The notes: generated by a model from the letters alone, not told the origin. Positions 44,113 to 52,904 are shown, counted from the first letter of the stretch. The stretch is 64,000 nt of DNA from Rufibacter glacialis (GCF_008271745.1 NZ_VKKZ01000023.1:248001-312000), one strand, 5' to 3'. A program made the numbers and translations.

Positions 44113-47019
44113 CTAAGAAAGCACTAGCAATTCTTCCTCCAGTTCGGCAGCCGCCTGGGCGCAAACAGCTTCTATCTTACCAAACATGGTGTGGAGCAGG
44201 GCCATGGTTTCTGGGGTGGCTTCCTGATCAGCCGCGTTCAGGCTTTGGTTTACCGCCAACACCTGAATGGCCTTGGCCAGATCTTCAAACTCCTGGTGAA
44301 TGCCCATGGTAGAAAACGTAGGGATGATGGAGTGGGTGGCCAGCCGTAAAGCGTTCCATTGGCGTTCCTGGATGGCCTGCTTCATGGCCTGCACCAGCTG
44401 AGGAATCTCCTGCAGGTACAGCTGGATCATCTCTACCAACCGGGTGTTGTTCTTGGTGATCCGGATGAGGTAGTCAAAATTGACGCACCGCGGGGAATGG
44501 AGTTTCCGGGCTCCCGCACCTGACAACACCGGAGCCAGGCCTTGGTCGCCGTGCTTGAGGTATTTGATGATCTTGCTGTAGAGGAGCTTGTCATCAATGG
44601 GTTTGGAGATATAGTCGTTCATGCCCACGGCCCGGCATTTTTCCAGGTCTACGGTGGTCACATCAGCGGTGAGCGCAATAATGGGTACCTGCAGGTGCAG
44701 TTGGTTCCGGATGTGGGAGGTGGCCTCAAAGCCATTCATCTCCGGCATCTGCAGGTCCATCAGCACGATGTCATAGGTGGTATGCGCCAGCATCTCAATG
44801 GCTATTCTGCCATTGCTGGCTACTTCCATCTCAAACCCGAAGTCTTCCAGCAAGGTTTTCATGAGCAGCTGGTTCAGGGCAATGTCTTCCACCACCAGAA
44901 TGCGGGCGCCTTTCAGGCCCGCCTCCAGGTCAATGTGCAGGCCTGCGTCGGCATCGGCTTTTTCCTGTGTTTTCTTGAAACTAAGGATAAAACTGAAGGT
45001 GGAGCCTTGGCCTACTTTGCTTTTGACCGTGATGGTTCCGCCCTGCGGCTCCACCAGGTTCTTGACAATGGCCAGCCCCAGACCGGTGCCCCCGTACAAG
45101 CGCGAGGTGCCGCTGGTGGCTTGCTGGAAATTGTCAAAGATGCGCTCCAGCTTAGATTCTTCAATCCCAATGCCGGTGTCGGTGACAGAGAACTCCAGAA
45201 TGACTTTTTCCTCGTCCTGCACCAACATACGCACGCCCACGGTGATTTTCCCTTCGGTGGTGAATTTGACGGCATTGCTGACCAGGTTCAACATGATCTG
45301 GTGCAGGCGCACGGGGTCACCCACCAGCACCTCCGGGATCTTGGGGTCATAGTCCATCTCCAGTTCCAGGTTCCGTTCCTGTATCTTGGTCTCAAAGAGG
45401 TGCACCATGGCAAAAATGGAAGCCGAGGGCTTGAACGGGATCTGCTCAAACGTCATTTTACCGGCATCTACCTTGGCTAGGTCCAGAATGTCGTTGATGA
45501 GCACGATCAGGGCATCTCCGCTGAGTTTGATGGCGTTCAGGTATTCCCGCTGCTTGGCGGTCAGATCGGTCTTGAGGACCACCTTGGTAAACCCGATAAT
45601 GGCGTTCATGGGCGTCCTGATCTCGTGGCTCATGTTGCTCAGAAACTGCTGCTTCGCTTTCACGGCGTCTTCGGCCAGGGCAGTGGCGCTCTCCGCCTTC
45701 GCTTTGGCTTCTTCGGCTACCACGGTGGCTTGTTCGGCGGCCTCTTTGGCTTCCATGAGCTCGGTGGCAATCCGTTTCTGATCGGTCACGTCACGGGCCA
45801 CGATCACCACCCCCAGCACGTTTCCCTCGTCGTTTTTATAGACGGCCCCGTTGAACAGAACATCGGTGAGCTTGCCGCCTTTGTGCCGCAGGGTAAGGGG
45901 AAAGTCGGCTACGGCGCCTTTGGCGAAAACCTCCTGGTACACCTCCCGGGCCATCTGGGGCTCGGTGAAGTAATCAAAGAAGTCAGAGCCAATAAGTACC
46001 TGTCGGTCAACACCGGTAATGTTCACCATGGCCTGGTTCATGTCGGTGATCTTGCCTTCCGGACTGATGGTAACCAGCGGGTCTCGGCTGGCTTCAATAA
46101 GGCCGCGCGCATAGTTGGCCACCCGCAGTTCAGCGGCCCGTTTCACTTTCTCATCGTTCTGGAACGCGAGTTCTTTATTAGCCAGGATTAATTCAGCGGC
46201 GCGTTTTTCTTTCTCGTCGTTCTGGAAGGCAAGCTCTATGTTGGCGATGCTCAACTCCGCCGCCCGCTTTTCCTTTTCATCGTTCTGAAAGGCTAATTCT
46301 TTGTTTGCGATGCTCAGTTCCGCGGCGCGCTTTTCTTTCTCGTCGTTCTGAAACGCCAGTTCAATGTTGGCAATGCTGAGTTCGGCCGCCCGCTTTTCCT
46401 TCTCATCATTCTGAAAAGCCAGCTCTTTGTTGGCGATGCTCAACTCGGCCGCCCGCTTTTCCTTCTCATCATTCTGAAAGGCCAGTTCCTTGTTGGCAAT
46501 GCTGAGTTCGGCGGCACGTTTCTCCTTCTCATCATTCTGAAAGGCCAGTTCCTTGTTGGCAATGCTCAACTCCGCGGCGCGTTTCTCTTTCTCGTCGTTC
46601 TGGAAGGCTAATTCTTTGTTGGCGATGGCGAGTTCAGAGGCCCATCTCCGGTCGGTGGTTTCGCGGGCGACAATCACCGCACCCAAGGCGTTTCCCTCTT
46701 CGTCTTTGTACACCGACCCGTTGAACAGGATATCAGTCAAGGTGCCGTCGTGGTGCCGGAGCGTGAGCGGGGCATCTACCACGGCGCCCTGGGCAATAAC
46801 TTGCTGGTAGGTGGCATGAGCCAGCGCTGGCTGGGTGAAATAGCTGAAAAAGTCTGACCCTAGCAGCCGATCACGCTCCACCCCGGTGATTTTCGCGGCG
46901 GCTTCGTTCGTGTCCGTGACAATGCCTTCCAGGTTCACGGTGACCAACAGGTCAAGGCTGGCTTCTATAAGGCGGCGGTATCTTTTTTCACTTTCCTTCA
47001 TGGGGGTAGAGGCTTTCAA
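44113..47019 (-). CDS. PAS-PAS hybrid histidine kinase with 8 x 21-residue coiled-coil repeat, REC and Hpt domains
   Basis: A 968-residue soluble hybrid kinase: PAS1 (~12-125), eight 21-residue repeats (127-294), PAS2 (~297-420, clearly a duplicate of PAS1: both have LIEAS.D.LVT, TGV.R, GSDFF.YFT and PLTLRH), a second short helix, HisKA (FLSNMSHEIRTPMN), HATPase (GGTGLGLAIVKNL), receiver (VLMDLQMPEMNGF, SKPID) and a degenerate Hpt (ATHSIIPTFSTMG). No membrane helix is present, so it senses a cytoplasmic signal. No output regulator is adjacent. Met7 is an alternative start. Confidence 0.92.
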   Translation of the reverse strand: MKASTPMKESEKRYRRLIEASLDLLVTVNLEGIVTDTNEAAAKITGVERDRLLGSDFFSYFTQPALAHATYQQVIAQGAVVDAPLTLRHHDGTLTDILFNGSVYKDEEGNALGAVIVARETTDRRWASELAIANKELAFQNDEKEKRAAELSIANKELAFQNDEKEKRAAELSIANKELAFQNDEKEKRAAELSIANKELAFQNDEKEKRAAELSIANIELAFQNDEKEKRAAELSIANKELAFQNDEKEKRAAELSIANIELAFQNDEKEKRAAELILANKELAFQNDEKVKRAAELRVANYARGLIEASRDPLVTISPEGKITDMNQAMVNITGVDRQVLIGSDFFDYFTEPQMAREVYQEVFAKGAVADFPLTLRHKGGKLTDVLFNGAVYKNDEGNVLGVVIVARDVTDQKRIATELMEAKEAAEQATVVAEEAKAKAESATALAEDAVKAKQQFLSNMSHEIRTPMNAIIGFTKVVLKTDLTAKQREYLNAIKLSGDALIVLINDILDLAKVDAGKMTFEQIPFKPSASIFAMVHLFETKIQERNLELEMDYDPKIPEVLVGDPVRLHQIMLNLVSNAVKFTTEGKITVGVRMLVQDEEKVILEFSVTDTGIGIEESKLERIFDNFQQATSGTSRLYGGTGLGLAIVKNLVEPQGGTITVKSKVGQGSTFSFILSFKKTQEKADADAGLHIDLEAGLKGARILVVEDIALNQLLMKTLLEDFGFEMEVASNGRIAIEMLAHTTYDIVLMDLQMPEMNGFEATSHIRNQLHLQVPIIALTADVTTVDLEKCRAVGMNDYISKPIDDKLLYSKIIKYLKHGDQGLAPVLSGAGARKLHSPRCVNFDYLIRITKNNTRLVEMIQLYLQEIPQLVQAMKQAIQERQWNALRLATHSIIPTFSTMGIHQEFEDLAKAIQVLAVNQSLNAADQEATPETMALLHTMFGKIEAVCAQAAAELEEELLVLS
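46138..46641 (-). repeat. Eight tandem 63-bp repeats inside the hybrid kinase gene
   Basis: Each unit encodes AELSIANKELAFQNDEKEK plus RA. The protein copies are almost identical (Lys/Ile alternation after IAN is the main change), while the DNA copies differ at many third positions. Twenty-one residues are exactly three heptads, so copy number can change without breaking the coiled-coil register. Confidence 0.92.
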
Positions 47020-47545
47020 GGCCCTTTAGCGGGTAGTCTGGTTAGGGTGTAAGACTACGGCAACGGCCATTGCACCCGGAAGGGTGAAGGGGGAGGTAGA
47101 TCTAAGAACAGCTGGGTTGATCCGGTAATAACTACCAAGACCATGCAGTACTGTCTATAGCGCAGTGGAACTCTGGTAAGATACAGCTTTTTACCCGTAA
47201 CTCCTTTTTCCTGTCAAACCAAAGTGCATCAATGCCTGGAATCGGATTTTTCTAAGGCAGGATACTTGGAAGAAGCTGAAAAAAGGAAGGCAGAATAAGT
47301 AGCCCGGAATCGTAGCTTTGATAAGACTTTCAGGAACCGTTTTCTAAACCTTGTGCGTCTTAGAGCCAATGAAAAGGAACGAGATCCTACCTGTAGCCAC
47401 TGGAAAGGGTGAAAACTATGGCTAGTTAAGGAGGTGTTCTTTCTGTTTTTTGGCTGGTTTAGGTTAAAGAAGCCCAAAACGAAGGAGAAGGCCTCAGGTT
47501 GGGCTGTTTACCTGCTATTTTTAGAAAATAGGTGAATTTTTGGGG
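47020..47545. other. Intergenic region between the hybrid kinase and the methyltransferase
   Basis: 526 bp without a supported gene. It includes a dispersed hairpin at 47446-47479 (TTTTTTGGCTGGTTTA..TTAAAGAAGCCCAAAA) and a small dyad at 47511-47534 (ACCTGCTATTTTTAGAAAAT). Confidence 0.5.
47446..47479. repeat. Dispersed 34-nt imperfect hairpin (copy)
   Basis: The right arm TTAAAGAAGCCCAAAA is shared almost exactly with 53897-53914 and 58385-58397. Confidence 0.55.
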
Positions 47546-48304
47546 TTACTCTTTTTTCTTCTCATACAACAGAAAATGCTGGATGGGCAAGAAGTTCTCC
47601 TGGCGGGAAAGGGTGAACCCATTGGCGGCGAGTTCTTTGTCTACCTGGGCTATGCTCATCTTGTGCAGTTCCTTGATGGGCACCGAAGGGTCTTCGGCGC
47701 GGAATTCCAGCAGCAGCAATTTGCCGGTAGGTTTGAGCGCCTGGTGCAGGGCCCGCAGCATTTCCTGCGGATATTCCAGTTCATGGTACACATCTACCAT
47801 GATGGCCACATCTACCGAGGCCGCAGGCAGGTTGGGTGATAAGGCACTGCCTTTCACCACCGTCACATTAGCCAGCCCCAACTCCTGGGCGCGGCTCTTC
47901 AGGATAGAGACAAATTCGTCCTGCACTTCCACGGCATACACCTTGCCTTGGGGTACTTTGGGCGCGATCCGGAAGGTGTAGTACCCAGTGCCGGCCCCTA
48001 CATCGGCTACCACGCTGGAGGGGGCAAGTTCCAGATGGGAGAGAGCCAACGCCACATTCTCTTCTTCCTGCCGGGTGTCACGCTCCAGCCAGGCCGCCCC
48101 AGAGGCCGACATCACGTGCGCGATCTCCCGGCCCAAGTATACTTTGCCAGTCCCGTCGGGGTGCGGGTATTTATAGGTATAATTACCGGTTTCGACCTTC
48201 TGGCTTTTCACCGGCTGTGACTCACAGCCAGTGCTTAGCGCCAGTAAGGAGCCCCAGAAAAAGCTAACGACAGCAAGAGAATTCCGGAAAGGGAACATAG
48301 ACAA
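47546..48304 (-). CDS. Lipoprotein with class I SAM-dependent methyltransferase fold
   Basis: A 252-residue protein with a signal peptide and lipobox (ALSTGC, Cys27) followed by a Rossmann-type methyltransferase domain: motif I VADVGAGTGYYTF, motif II AVEVQDEF, and VDVAIMVDVYHELEYPQEML as motif IV. The conserved approach YKYPHPDGTGKVYLGREIAHVMS.GAAWLER is typical of a Bacteroidota/Planctomycetes subgroup. Export of a SAM-dependent enzyme is odd, since SAM is cytoplasmic. Either the N-terminal Cys is not processed, or the protein acts at the membrane. Expressed alone. Confidence 0.82.
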   Translation of the reverse strand: MSMFPFRNSLAVVSFFWGSLLALSTGCESQPVKSQKVETGNYTYKYPHPDGTGKVYLGREIAHVMSASGAAWLERDTRQEEENVALALSHLELAPSSVVADVGAGTGYYTFRIAPKVPQGKVYAVEVQDEFVSILKSRAQELGLANVTVVKGSALSPNLPAASVDVAIMVDVYHELEYPQEMLRALHQALKPTGKLLLLEFRAEDPSVPIKELHKMSIAQVDKELAANGFTLSRQENFLPIQHFLLYEKKKE

Positions 48305-48684
48305 AAGGCATAACCTGGGATCTCTTCTTTTAACCTTCTTCCGACAGAAAAGTTTGTACTGGTCTGCTTCTGGTAGGGTGGGCTTTGCTGCGCCACCTTT
48401 CTTTCAGGCCCTTTGGGAAGAGGGAAGCCTTCCTTGTGAACAGAATCAGGGGAGCCCAGGTCCAGGAGAAGTTGTGCGGAAAGTAGCGCTTTTTGGTAAG
48501 GGATGAAGTGCGAGGCTTGTAAAAGGTCTGTTTTCTTTAAATCAAGCCATAAACAGAAAGGGTGTTCCCTAGAACATATCCTAGAGAGCCATTCTGTTAA
48601 AAAACCTTCTACCCGGAAAATAGAAAAGCGGCTTTCCAACCTGGGAAGCCGCTTTTCACGGGAGGTTCTAGGTAAAGCTAGCCC
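48305..48684. other. Intergenic region upstream of the methyltransferase gene
   Basis: 380 bp. A 134-residue minus-strand frame overlaps the methyltransferase start but shows no family resemblance and is not called. A weak dispersed hairpin lies at 48520-48554, and a terminator at 48623-48657. Confidence 0.45.
48623..48657 (-). terminator. Terminator of the eRF1-like small protein gene
   Basis: A 12-bp perfect stem, GAAAAGCGGCTT with AAGCCGCTTTTC, 11-nt loop, 28 nt past the stop codon on the minus strand. Confidence 0.75.
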
Positions 48685-49062
48685 TTAGTTAAATTGCTCC
48701 GTGATGTATTGAAGCAGTTTTTCGTCGCTCATGTGGTTGGAGGTGCTTTCTTTAGCCTGGGTGTTCTTGAATTGGGCCGTGTCCGCTAAGAAATGGATGA
48801 ACTGCTCCTGCGTGATGCCGGTACCGGTCACATGCACTTCCTCAGCATTCGTCATTAAGGCACTGATTTCCTTGAAGAACTTCACTTGTAAAGATTGTTC
48901 TGCGTGGTGGGCGGTGTTCTCATTGGAGTTACTGCCCTGGCCTTCGTTTTTGGCCTGGCCTACTACCACGAAGGCACCGGAATCCACGTCTTTTCTACCT
49001 ACTACGGTAGCCTGACCTGAATCTAACCATACGCCAAATTGCTTGCTGTTCTTTCCTGACAT
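48685..49062 (-). CDS. Small eRF1/host-attachment-like hypothetical protein
   Basis: A 125-residue soluble protein. It opens with KQFGVWLDSGQATVVG, a short linker rich in Asn, Ser and Glu, then FFKEISALMTNAEEVHVTGTG and QFIHFLADT..FKNTQ. This order (GVW(L/M)D..A, then a predicted Rossmann-like beta strand ending in a Gly turn) resembles small Bacteroidota proteins related to the eRF1 domain/host-attachment group. I am not certain of the assignment. It may be co-transcribed with the gene at 49155, which lies 92 bp upstream. Confidence 0.5.
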   Translation of the reverse strand: MSGKNSKQFGVWLDSGQATVVGRKDVDSGAFVVVGQAKNEGQGSNSNENTAHHAEQSLQVKFFKEISALMTNAEEVHVTGTGITQEQFIHFLADTAQFKNTQAKESTSNHMSDEKLLQYITEQFN

Positions 49063-49154
49063 TCTCTTGGGTTTAAATATATTAGCCTGTAGCTGGCCGT
49101 AGGAGCAAAGTCTTTCCCTGTATAGTGGCCAGTTTGTGTTTTTAGCAGCCTTTT

Positions 49155-49835
49155 TTAAGCAGCTTCCTGCGGGGCAGTGCTTTCTTCATAAGTTCCTTCA
49201 AACTCCTGAGTCACCACTTCTTCTTTGTTGATCCAATACTCAGACGTGAGCAGGGAATAGGTATGGTCTCCGGAGGTCTGTAACTCCCAAACAATGGCAT
49301 CGGCTTCCGGGAAGGCCACGGTACCGGCCATCTGCTCCCCAAACAACCGCTTCACCAGGTTACTGTCTGATAACCCCTGTTCCAGTAACCGCAGAGCGCC
49401 TTCTTTGGAAAGGGAAGCGTTCTGGGACTGGTCCTGCGGTAAGGCGGTAAACTGAATGCGCGTGGCTTTGGTATTGGGGAATTTGCCGTTAAAAGCTTTG
49501 TAGAGCAACTGGTTGATGTGGAACAAGGGAGCATGCAGGCTGATCACCGGGTATTCCTCAGAGATTTTGTCCAGGAGCATGTCGTTGGAGATTTGCTGAA
49601 TCTGCCCTTCGCCTAGGCTGTCAGACAATTTGTATTCCAACACCAGGGCTGCCGCTTCATTGGGCTCAAAATCAGTGATGGCCATGGCGAGTAATTCAGG
49701 CAGGGACTCTGGACTGGCCGAAGCCGCATCTGGAAAATTGAATTTCTCCAGCAGTTGGATGTAGTCTTGGTCTGACCAATAGCCGGGTACTTCTTCAAGT
49801 GTTTCGGCACTATGAATGGTGATGGAAAAATTCAT
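49155..49835 (-). CDS. Hypothetical protein, unknown family
   Basis: A 226-residue soluble, acidic protein without signal peptide. It begins with a beta strand (MNFSITIHSAETL), contains ALVLEYKLSD near residue 62 and ends with an Ala/Glu-rich tail. I do not recognise the family. The same-strand neighbour at 48685 follows by 92 bp, so the two may form an operon. Confidence 0.5.
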   Translation of the reverse strand: MNFSITIHSAETLEEVPGYWSDQDYIQLLEKFNFPDAASASPESLPELLAMAITDFEPNEAAALVLEYKLSDSLGEGQIQQISNDMLLDKISEEYPVISLHAPLFHINQLLYKAFNGKFPNTKATRIQFTALPQDQSQNASLSKEGALRLLEQGLSDSNLVKRLFGEQMAGTVAFPEADAIVWELQTSGDHTYSLLTSEYWINKEEVVTQEFEGTYEESTAPQEAA

Positions 49836-50239
49836 ATAAAGGAAGGTAAGTAGATGGAAGGCTTGTTTTTAACGTCAAACCAAAGAGCAACATTTGCTCT
49901 ATTTCTGCAGCAGCAGATGCAAAGGAAAAAAGATGAAAACAGCCGGTAGAAAACGAAGAGGTGAAAAGCCAGGCTTTAAAAGAAAGGATGCGGCACCTGA
50001 CAGGTGAAATCTCTTTCTCTTGAACGCGTGCGGGTGGCGAAGGTTGGAAATAAGATTTTTTAAAGCAGAAACGTTTCTCCAGAAAAAGACCACCCCTGAA
50101 AAGGAGAGGATAGAGGGAGAAACGAGGATCAAGCGATGAGCATTGATAATAAGTAGCCCCTTTCCGGCAGTCTGGTCACTGACATGTATCTTTGCCAGGC
50201 AACTATGCGGCTCCCTCACCCAATACGCCTTTCCTTTCC
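49836..50239. other. Divergent intergenic region upstream of the pseudouridine synthase
   Basis: 404 bp without a gene; only a short dyad (AGAGCAACATTTGCTCT, about 49884-49900) was noted. Confidence 0.45.
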
Positions 50240-50947
50240 ATGAAATCCCTGACGTCTTCCCTCCAGTATTTTGTGGTGCAGAAAGGACGCCTTTCCAACA
50301 AAGAGGCCATTCAGGCCATCCTGGGAGGAAGGGTTTTGGTAAATAATCAGAAAGGCCAACTCCGGCAGGTTCTGCAACCCGAAGATGAGGTGCGGCTAGA
50401 CGGTCAACTCCTGAAAGCGGGGCAAGCCTTCACCTACCTGGCCTACTACAAACCCCGCGGCATAGAATCTACGCTTAACCCAGAAATTGAGAACAACCTG
50501 ACCCAAGCCTTGAACTTGAACGTGCGCGTGTTCCCGGTAGGGCGGCTGGACAAGGAATCAGAAGGGCTGCTGCTGCTCACAGACGATGGCCAATTCTACA
50601 ACCGCATCAGTCATGCTGAGACCCACCAGGAAAAGGAATACGTGGTGACAGTAGACAAACCTTTAACTGCTGAGGCCCTTGCTCACTTAGCCGCCGGGGT
50701 GGTGATCATGGGGAAAATGACGCGGCCCGCCCAGGTGCAGAAGCTAGGAGAGAAGACGTTTTCCATTGTTTTGACCCAGGGCCTAAACCGCCAGATCCGC
50801 CGCATGTGCTATAAGCTGGGATTTGAGGTGGAGAGGTTAGTGCGAGTGCGGGTAGTAACGGTTACTATTGGTGACCTTTCTCCAGGGCAATGGCGCCCCA
50901 TCCCGCAAGCGGAATTGGACTCTTTGAATCAATGCCTTGTAAAGTAG
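50240..50947 (+). CDS. RNA pseudouridine synthase, RsuA/RluF-type
   Basis: A 235-residue protein with an N-terminal S4 RNA-binding domain (residues ~4-60; LSNKEAIQAILGGRVLVN) and a pseudouridine synthase domain. The catalytic Asp is in VGRLDKESEGLLLLTDDG, and QGLNRQIRRMCYKLG is the RsuA/RluBEF-type motif. It isomerises a uridine in ribosomal RNA (or possibly tRNA); RluF-like specificity is suggested by the motif pattern but not proven. The open frame extends upstream to 50192, yet ATG 50240 gives the usual N-terminus. Confidence 0.9.
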   Translation: MKSLTSSLQYFVVQKGRLSNKEAIQAILGGRVLVNNQKGQLRQVLQPEDEVRLDGQLLKAGQAFTYLAYYKPRGIESTLNPEIENNLTQALNLNVRVFPVGRLDKESEGLLLLTDDGQFYNRISHAETHQEKEYVVTVDKPLTAEALAHLAAGVVIMGKMTRPAQVQKLGEKTFSIVLTQGLNRQIRRMCYKLGFEVERLVRVRVVTVTIGDLSPGQWRPIPQAELDSLNQCLVK

Positions 50948-50992
50948 GGCAACCCCAGGTTTATAGCTCTTTATTCATTGCTAATCCAAGCA

Positions 50993-51025
50993 TTTTAGGC
51001 CGCTTTTATAGAAAACGCCCTAAAA
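50993..51025. repeat. Dispersed 34-nt imperfect hairpin (copy) between convergent genes
   Basis: TTTTAGGCCGCTTTTAT pairs well with AGAAAACGCCCTAAAA. Confidence 0.65.
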
Positions 51026-51086
51026 GCGCCTTCAAATTGCGTTAGCACTCCCTGAGCGGAAAAGTATTGACGCTAATCCCAAAGAA

Positions 51087-51908
51087 TTACCGGTTCGTCC
51101 ACCTAGACCAGACTTCGTTTACTTTGCCGCCGGTGCTGCTGAGGCCGGTGTGGTGCCAGTTGCCGTCTTTAATCTCATAGTTGAACGTGAGCTCCATGCC
51201 CACCCGGTTGTTGTCGCGGGAGAAGAACTCAATGTGCTCTGTGTACTTGCCATTCTGGGCCGTGTAGGTGCCGCCGCCCGTGCCGGAAAAAGCGCCGGTT
51301 TCAGAATTGAAGGCGATCCATTGGAAGCGGTCTTTGGATAAGATCTTGATGGTCTTGCGCGGCCCTGGCACCATCCGGTTCATCTGGCCATTCTCGCCCA
51401 GTCTGCCACTGATGCGCCAAGCCCCAGCCAACGGAGAGGTAGCGTTTTTATCTGCTACTTTCTCCCAGGTTTGAGGCGCCTTGTCCACCCCACTTACCGT
51501 CTGCAATAGCCATTTCCCATTCTTCCTTGCCAAGGTGCCCGCTACCGCTGAACCAACCTTGGTGCTGTCAAAAGTATTGAACTCATATTTTCCCGCGAAC
51601 TTCCCCTTAGCAAGGGTGTACGTGCCACCGTACGTGCCCAGAAACTTCTTCCCGGCCTTATCAAAGTGCGCCACCGAGAAAAAGCCATCCGCAAGGGTCT
51701 GCACCACGGTCATTTGGCCTCCGATCCCCGTTTTGCCCACCAGTTGCCAGGCTCCTTCCAACTCTGTTGGGGAAGACGAGGTCTGCACCATGCGGTGCTC
51801 GTGGGTAAGGTAGGCAGGTGTTTCAGGCGAGAAATGGTAAAAACTGCCCATAAACAGAAAGCTTAAACTTAAGATTGCCGAGGAAGTAAGTAGGGGTAGC
51901 GTAGCCAT
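51087..51908 (-). CDS. Secreted protein with two lipocalin-like (DUF4488-type) domains
   Basis: A 273-residue protein with an N-terminal hydrophobic signal/anchor segment and two homologous beta-barrel-like domains: residues ~50-150 (LEGAWQLVGKTGIGGQM..GTYGGTYTLAKGKFAGKYEF) and ~160-270 (LAGAWRISGRLGENGQM..GTGGGTYTAQNGKYTEHIEF). The shared pattern GAW..G..G..GQM, K(T/I).K, GGTYT and KY shows an internal duplication. Proteins of this type are annotated as membrane or secreted proteins in Bacteroidota; the ligand is unknown. Confidence 0.7.
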   Translation of the reverse strand: MATLPLLTSSAILSLSFLFMGSFYHFSPETPAYLTHEHRMVQTSSSPTELEGAWQLVGKTGIGGQMTVVQTLADGFFSVAHFDKAGKKFLGTYGGTYTLAKGKFAGKYEFNTFDSTKVGSAVAGTLARKNGKWLLQTVSGVDKAPQTWEKVADKNATSPLAGAWRISGRLGENGQMNRMVPGPRKTIKILSKDRFQWIAFNSETGAFSGTGGGTYTAQNGKYTEHIEFFSRDNNRVGMELTFNYEIKDGNWHHTGLSSTGGKVNEVWSRWTNR

Positions 51909-51979
51909 AGGAAAAAAGAATAAAGTTGGAGTTTAACATGCCTTTCTGAAGTAAATACGAAAAAGGAATTTTTCTGCTG

Positions 51980-52013
51980 TTCTTAGCCTGTTTTCCAGAA
52001 AAGACGCTGAAAA
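51980..52013. repeat. Dispersed 34-nt imperfect hairpin (copy)
   Basis: TTCTTAGCCTGTTTTCC faces AGAAAAGACGCTGAAAA, upstream of the secreted two-domain protein gene. Confidence 0.6.
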
Positions 52014-52107
52014 TAAGAAAAGGCAAAGTACCCCAAGCCCAAAAGTGTTCCTTAATTGCTTCCTAGTGATAGCTATATCATAAACGCGACCAAGATCAGT
52101 TCAGTAC

Positions 52108-52127
52108 GGACAGGTCGCGACCTGTCC
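52108..52127 (+). repeat. RAYT-associated REP palindrome, upstream copy
   Basis: GGACAGGTCGCGACCTGTCC is a perfect 20-bp palindrome preceded by GTAC and followed by the CGCATTGCTGATC tail that begins the tandem array. Confidence 0.85.
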
Positions 52128-52131
52128 TCCC

Positions 52132-52224
52132 CGCATTGCTGATCTTCCCCGCATTGCTGATCTTCCACGCATTGCTGATCCTCCCACGCATTGCTGATCC
52201 TCCCACGCATTGCTGATCCTCCCA
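52132..52224 (+). repeat. Five tandem 18-19 bp repeats (CGCATTGCTGATCCTCCCA)
   Basis: Units start at 52132, 52150, 52168, 52187 and 52206. The last three are identical; the first two differ by 1-2 bases and length. The unit equals the tail of the REP, so this looks like tail amplification. Confidence 0.9.
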
Positions 52225-52282
52225 CGCAAGCACCCATCTTCCATTCTCTCCCTACTGCTTTTCCGTAAAAACCAATTCACTA

Positions 52283-52855
52283 ATGCACCCCATGCACCCA
52301 GCCCGAAAACGGAACAGGCTCCTCGGTTTCGATTACAGCCATGATGCCCTCTATTTTGTCACCTCTTGCGTGAAAGAGATGGCCTGTGTCTTTGGGGAGG
52401 TAGTCCACGAAGAAATGCACTTAACTACCTATGGGCAGATAGCCACCCGCAACTGGTTTTGGCTGCTGGAACGCTACCCTTATGTGGTCTCCCATGCTTT
52501 CGTGGTGATGCCCAATCACATGCATGCTATCCTTGAAATAAACAGAGAAGGTTTAGGGGAAGAAGGGAATACCTTGGGCCCGGTGGGCGAGGGGAAGCAG
52601 CAGCAATGCGTGGGGACAGACCGCGACCTGTCCGTACTTGGGGGGAAGGTGCCTAAGATAAAATCTATTTCTCAGATCATGGGAGCGTATAAAACCATCA
52701 CCTCCAAGCAAATCAGGCTGGCAGGCCTAACGGATTTTGCCTGGCACCGTTCTTTCCATGATCATATCATCAGAAGTGCCAGTAGTTTCCAGCGCATCAA
52801 AGATTACATCGAAAATAACCCTGCCCGGTGGCAGGAGGATACCTTCAGGAGATGA
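52283..52855 (+). CDS. REP-associated tyrosine transposase (RAYT, Y1 transposase family)
   Basis: A 190-residue single-strand DNA transposase of the IS200/TnpA-REP type. The HUH metal motif is in VVMPNHMHAIL and the nucleophilic Tyr in FQRIKDYIENNPARW; YFVTSCV near the start is the usual beta strand. RAYTs are domesticated relatives of IS200 transposases thought to move REP palindromes. Here GGTCGCGACC REPs flank the gene on both sides in the same orientation. An inverted REP with its tail forms part of the coding sequence (52589-52640), encoding QQQCVGTDRDLSVLGGK in a variable loop. The gene looks intact. Confidence 0.92.
   Translation: MHPMHPARKRNRLLGFDYSHDALYFVTSCVKEMACVFGEVVHEEMHLTTYGQIATRNWFWLLERYPYVVSHAFVVMPNHMHAILEINREGLGEEGNTLGPVGEGKQQQCVGTDRDLSVLGGKVPKIKSISQIMGAYKTITSKQIRLAGLTDFAWHRSFHDHIIRSASSFQRIKDYIENNPARWQEDTFRR
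52614..52633 (-). repeat. REP copy embedded in the RAYT coding sequence
   Basis: GGACAGACCGCGACCTGTCC matches the palindrome in 18 of 20 bases. On the minus strand it is preceded by GTAC and followed by CCACGCATTGCTG, i.e. the full REP with tail in inverted orientation. Confidence 0.8.
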
Positions 52856-52904
52856 TATCCAGGAAGGAGATCCGTAAAAGGAGGGAGAGCTGGGCACGAG
52901 GTAC

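Larger units (their letters stand above)
51909..52282. other. Region upstream of the RAYT gene
   Basis: 374 bp: a dispersed hairpin, the RAYT-associated REP (52108-52127) and the five-unit tandem array (52132-52224). No gene. Confidence 0.65.

Noticed and set aside
46138-46641. Possible CRISPR array or satellite
   Set aside because: The 63-bp repeats are in frame within the hybrid kinase and encode a regular coiled coil.
52132-52224. Possible CRISPR array
   Set aside because: The five 18-19 bp units are contiguous with no spacers, and they match the tail of the adjacent REP.
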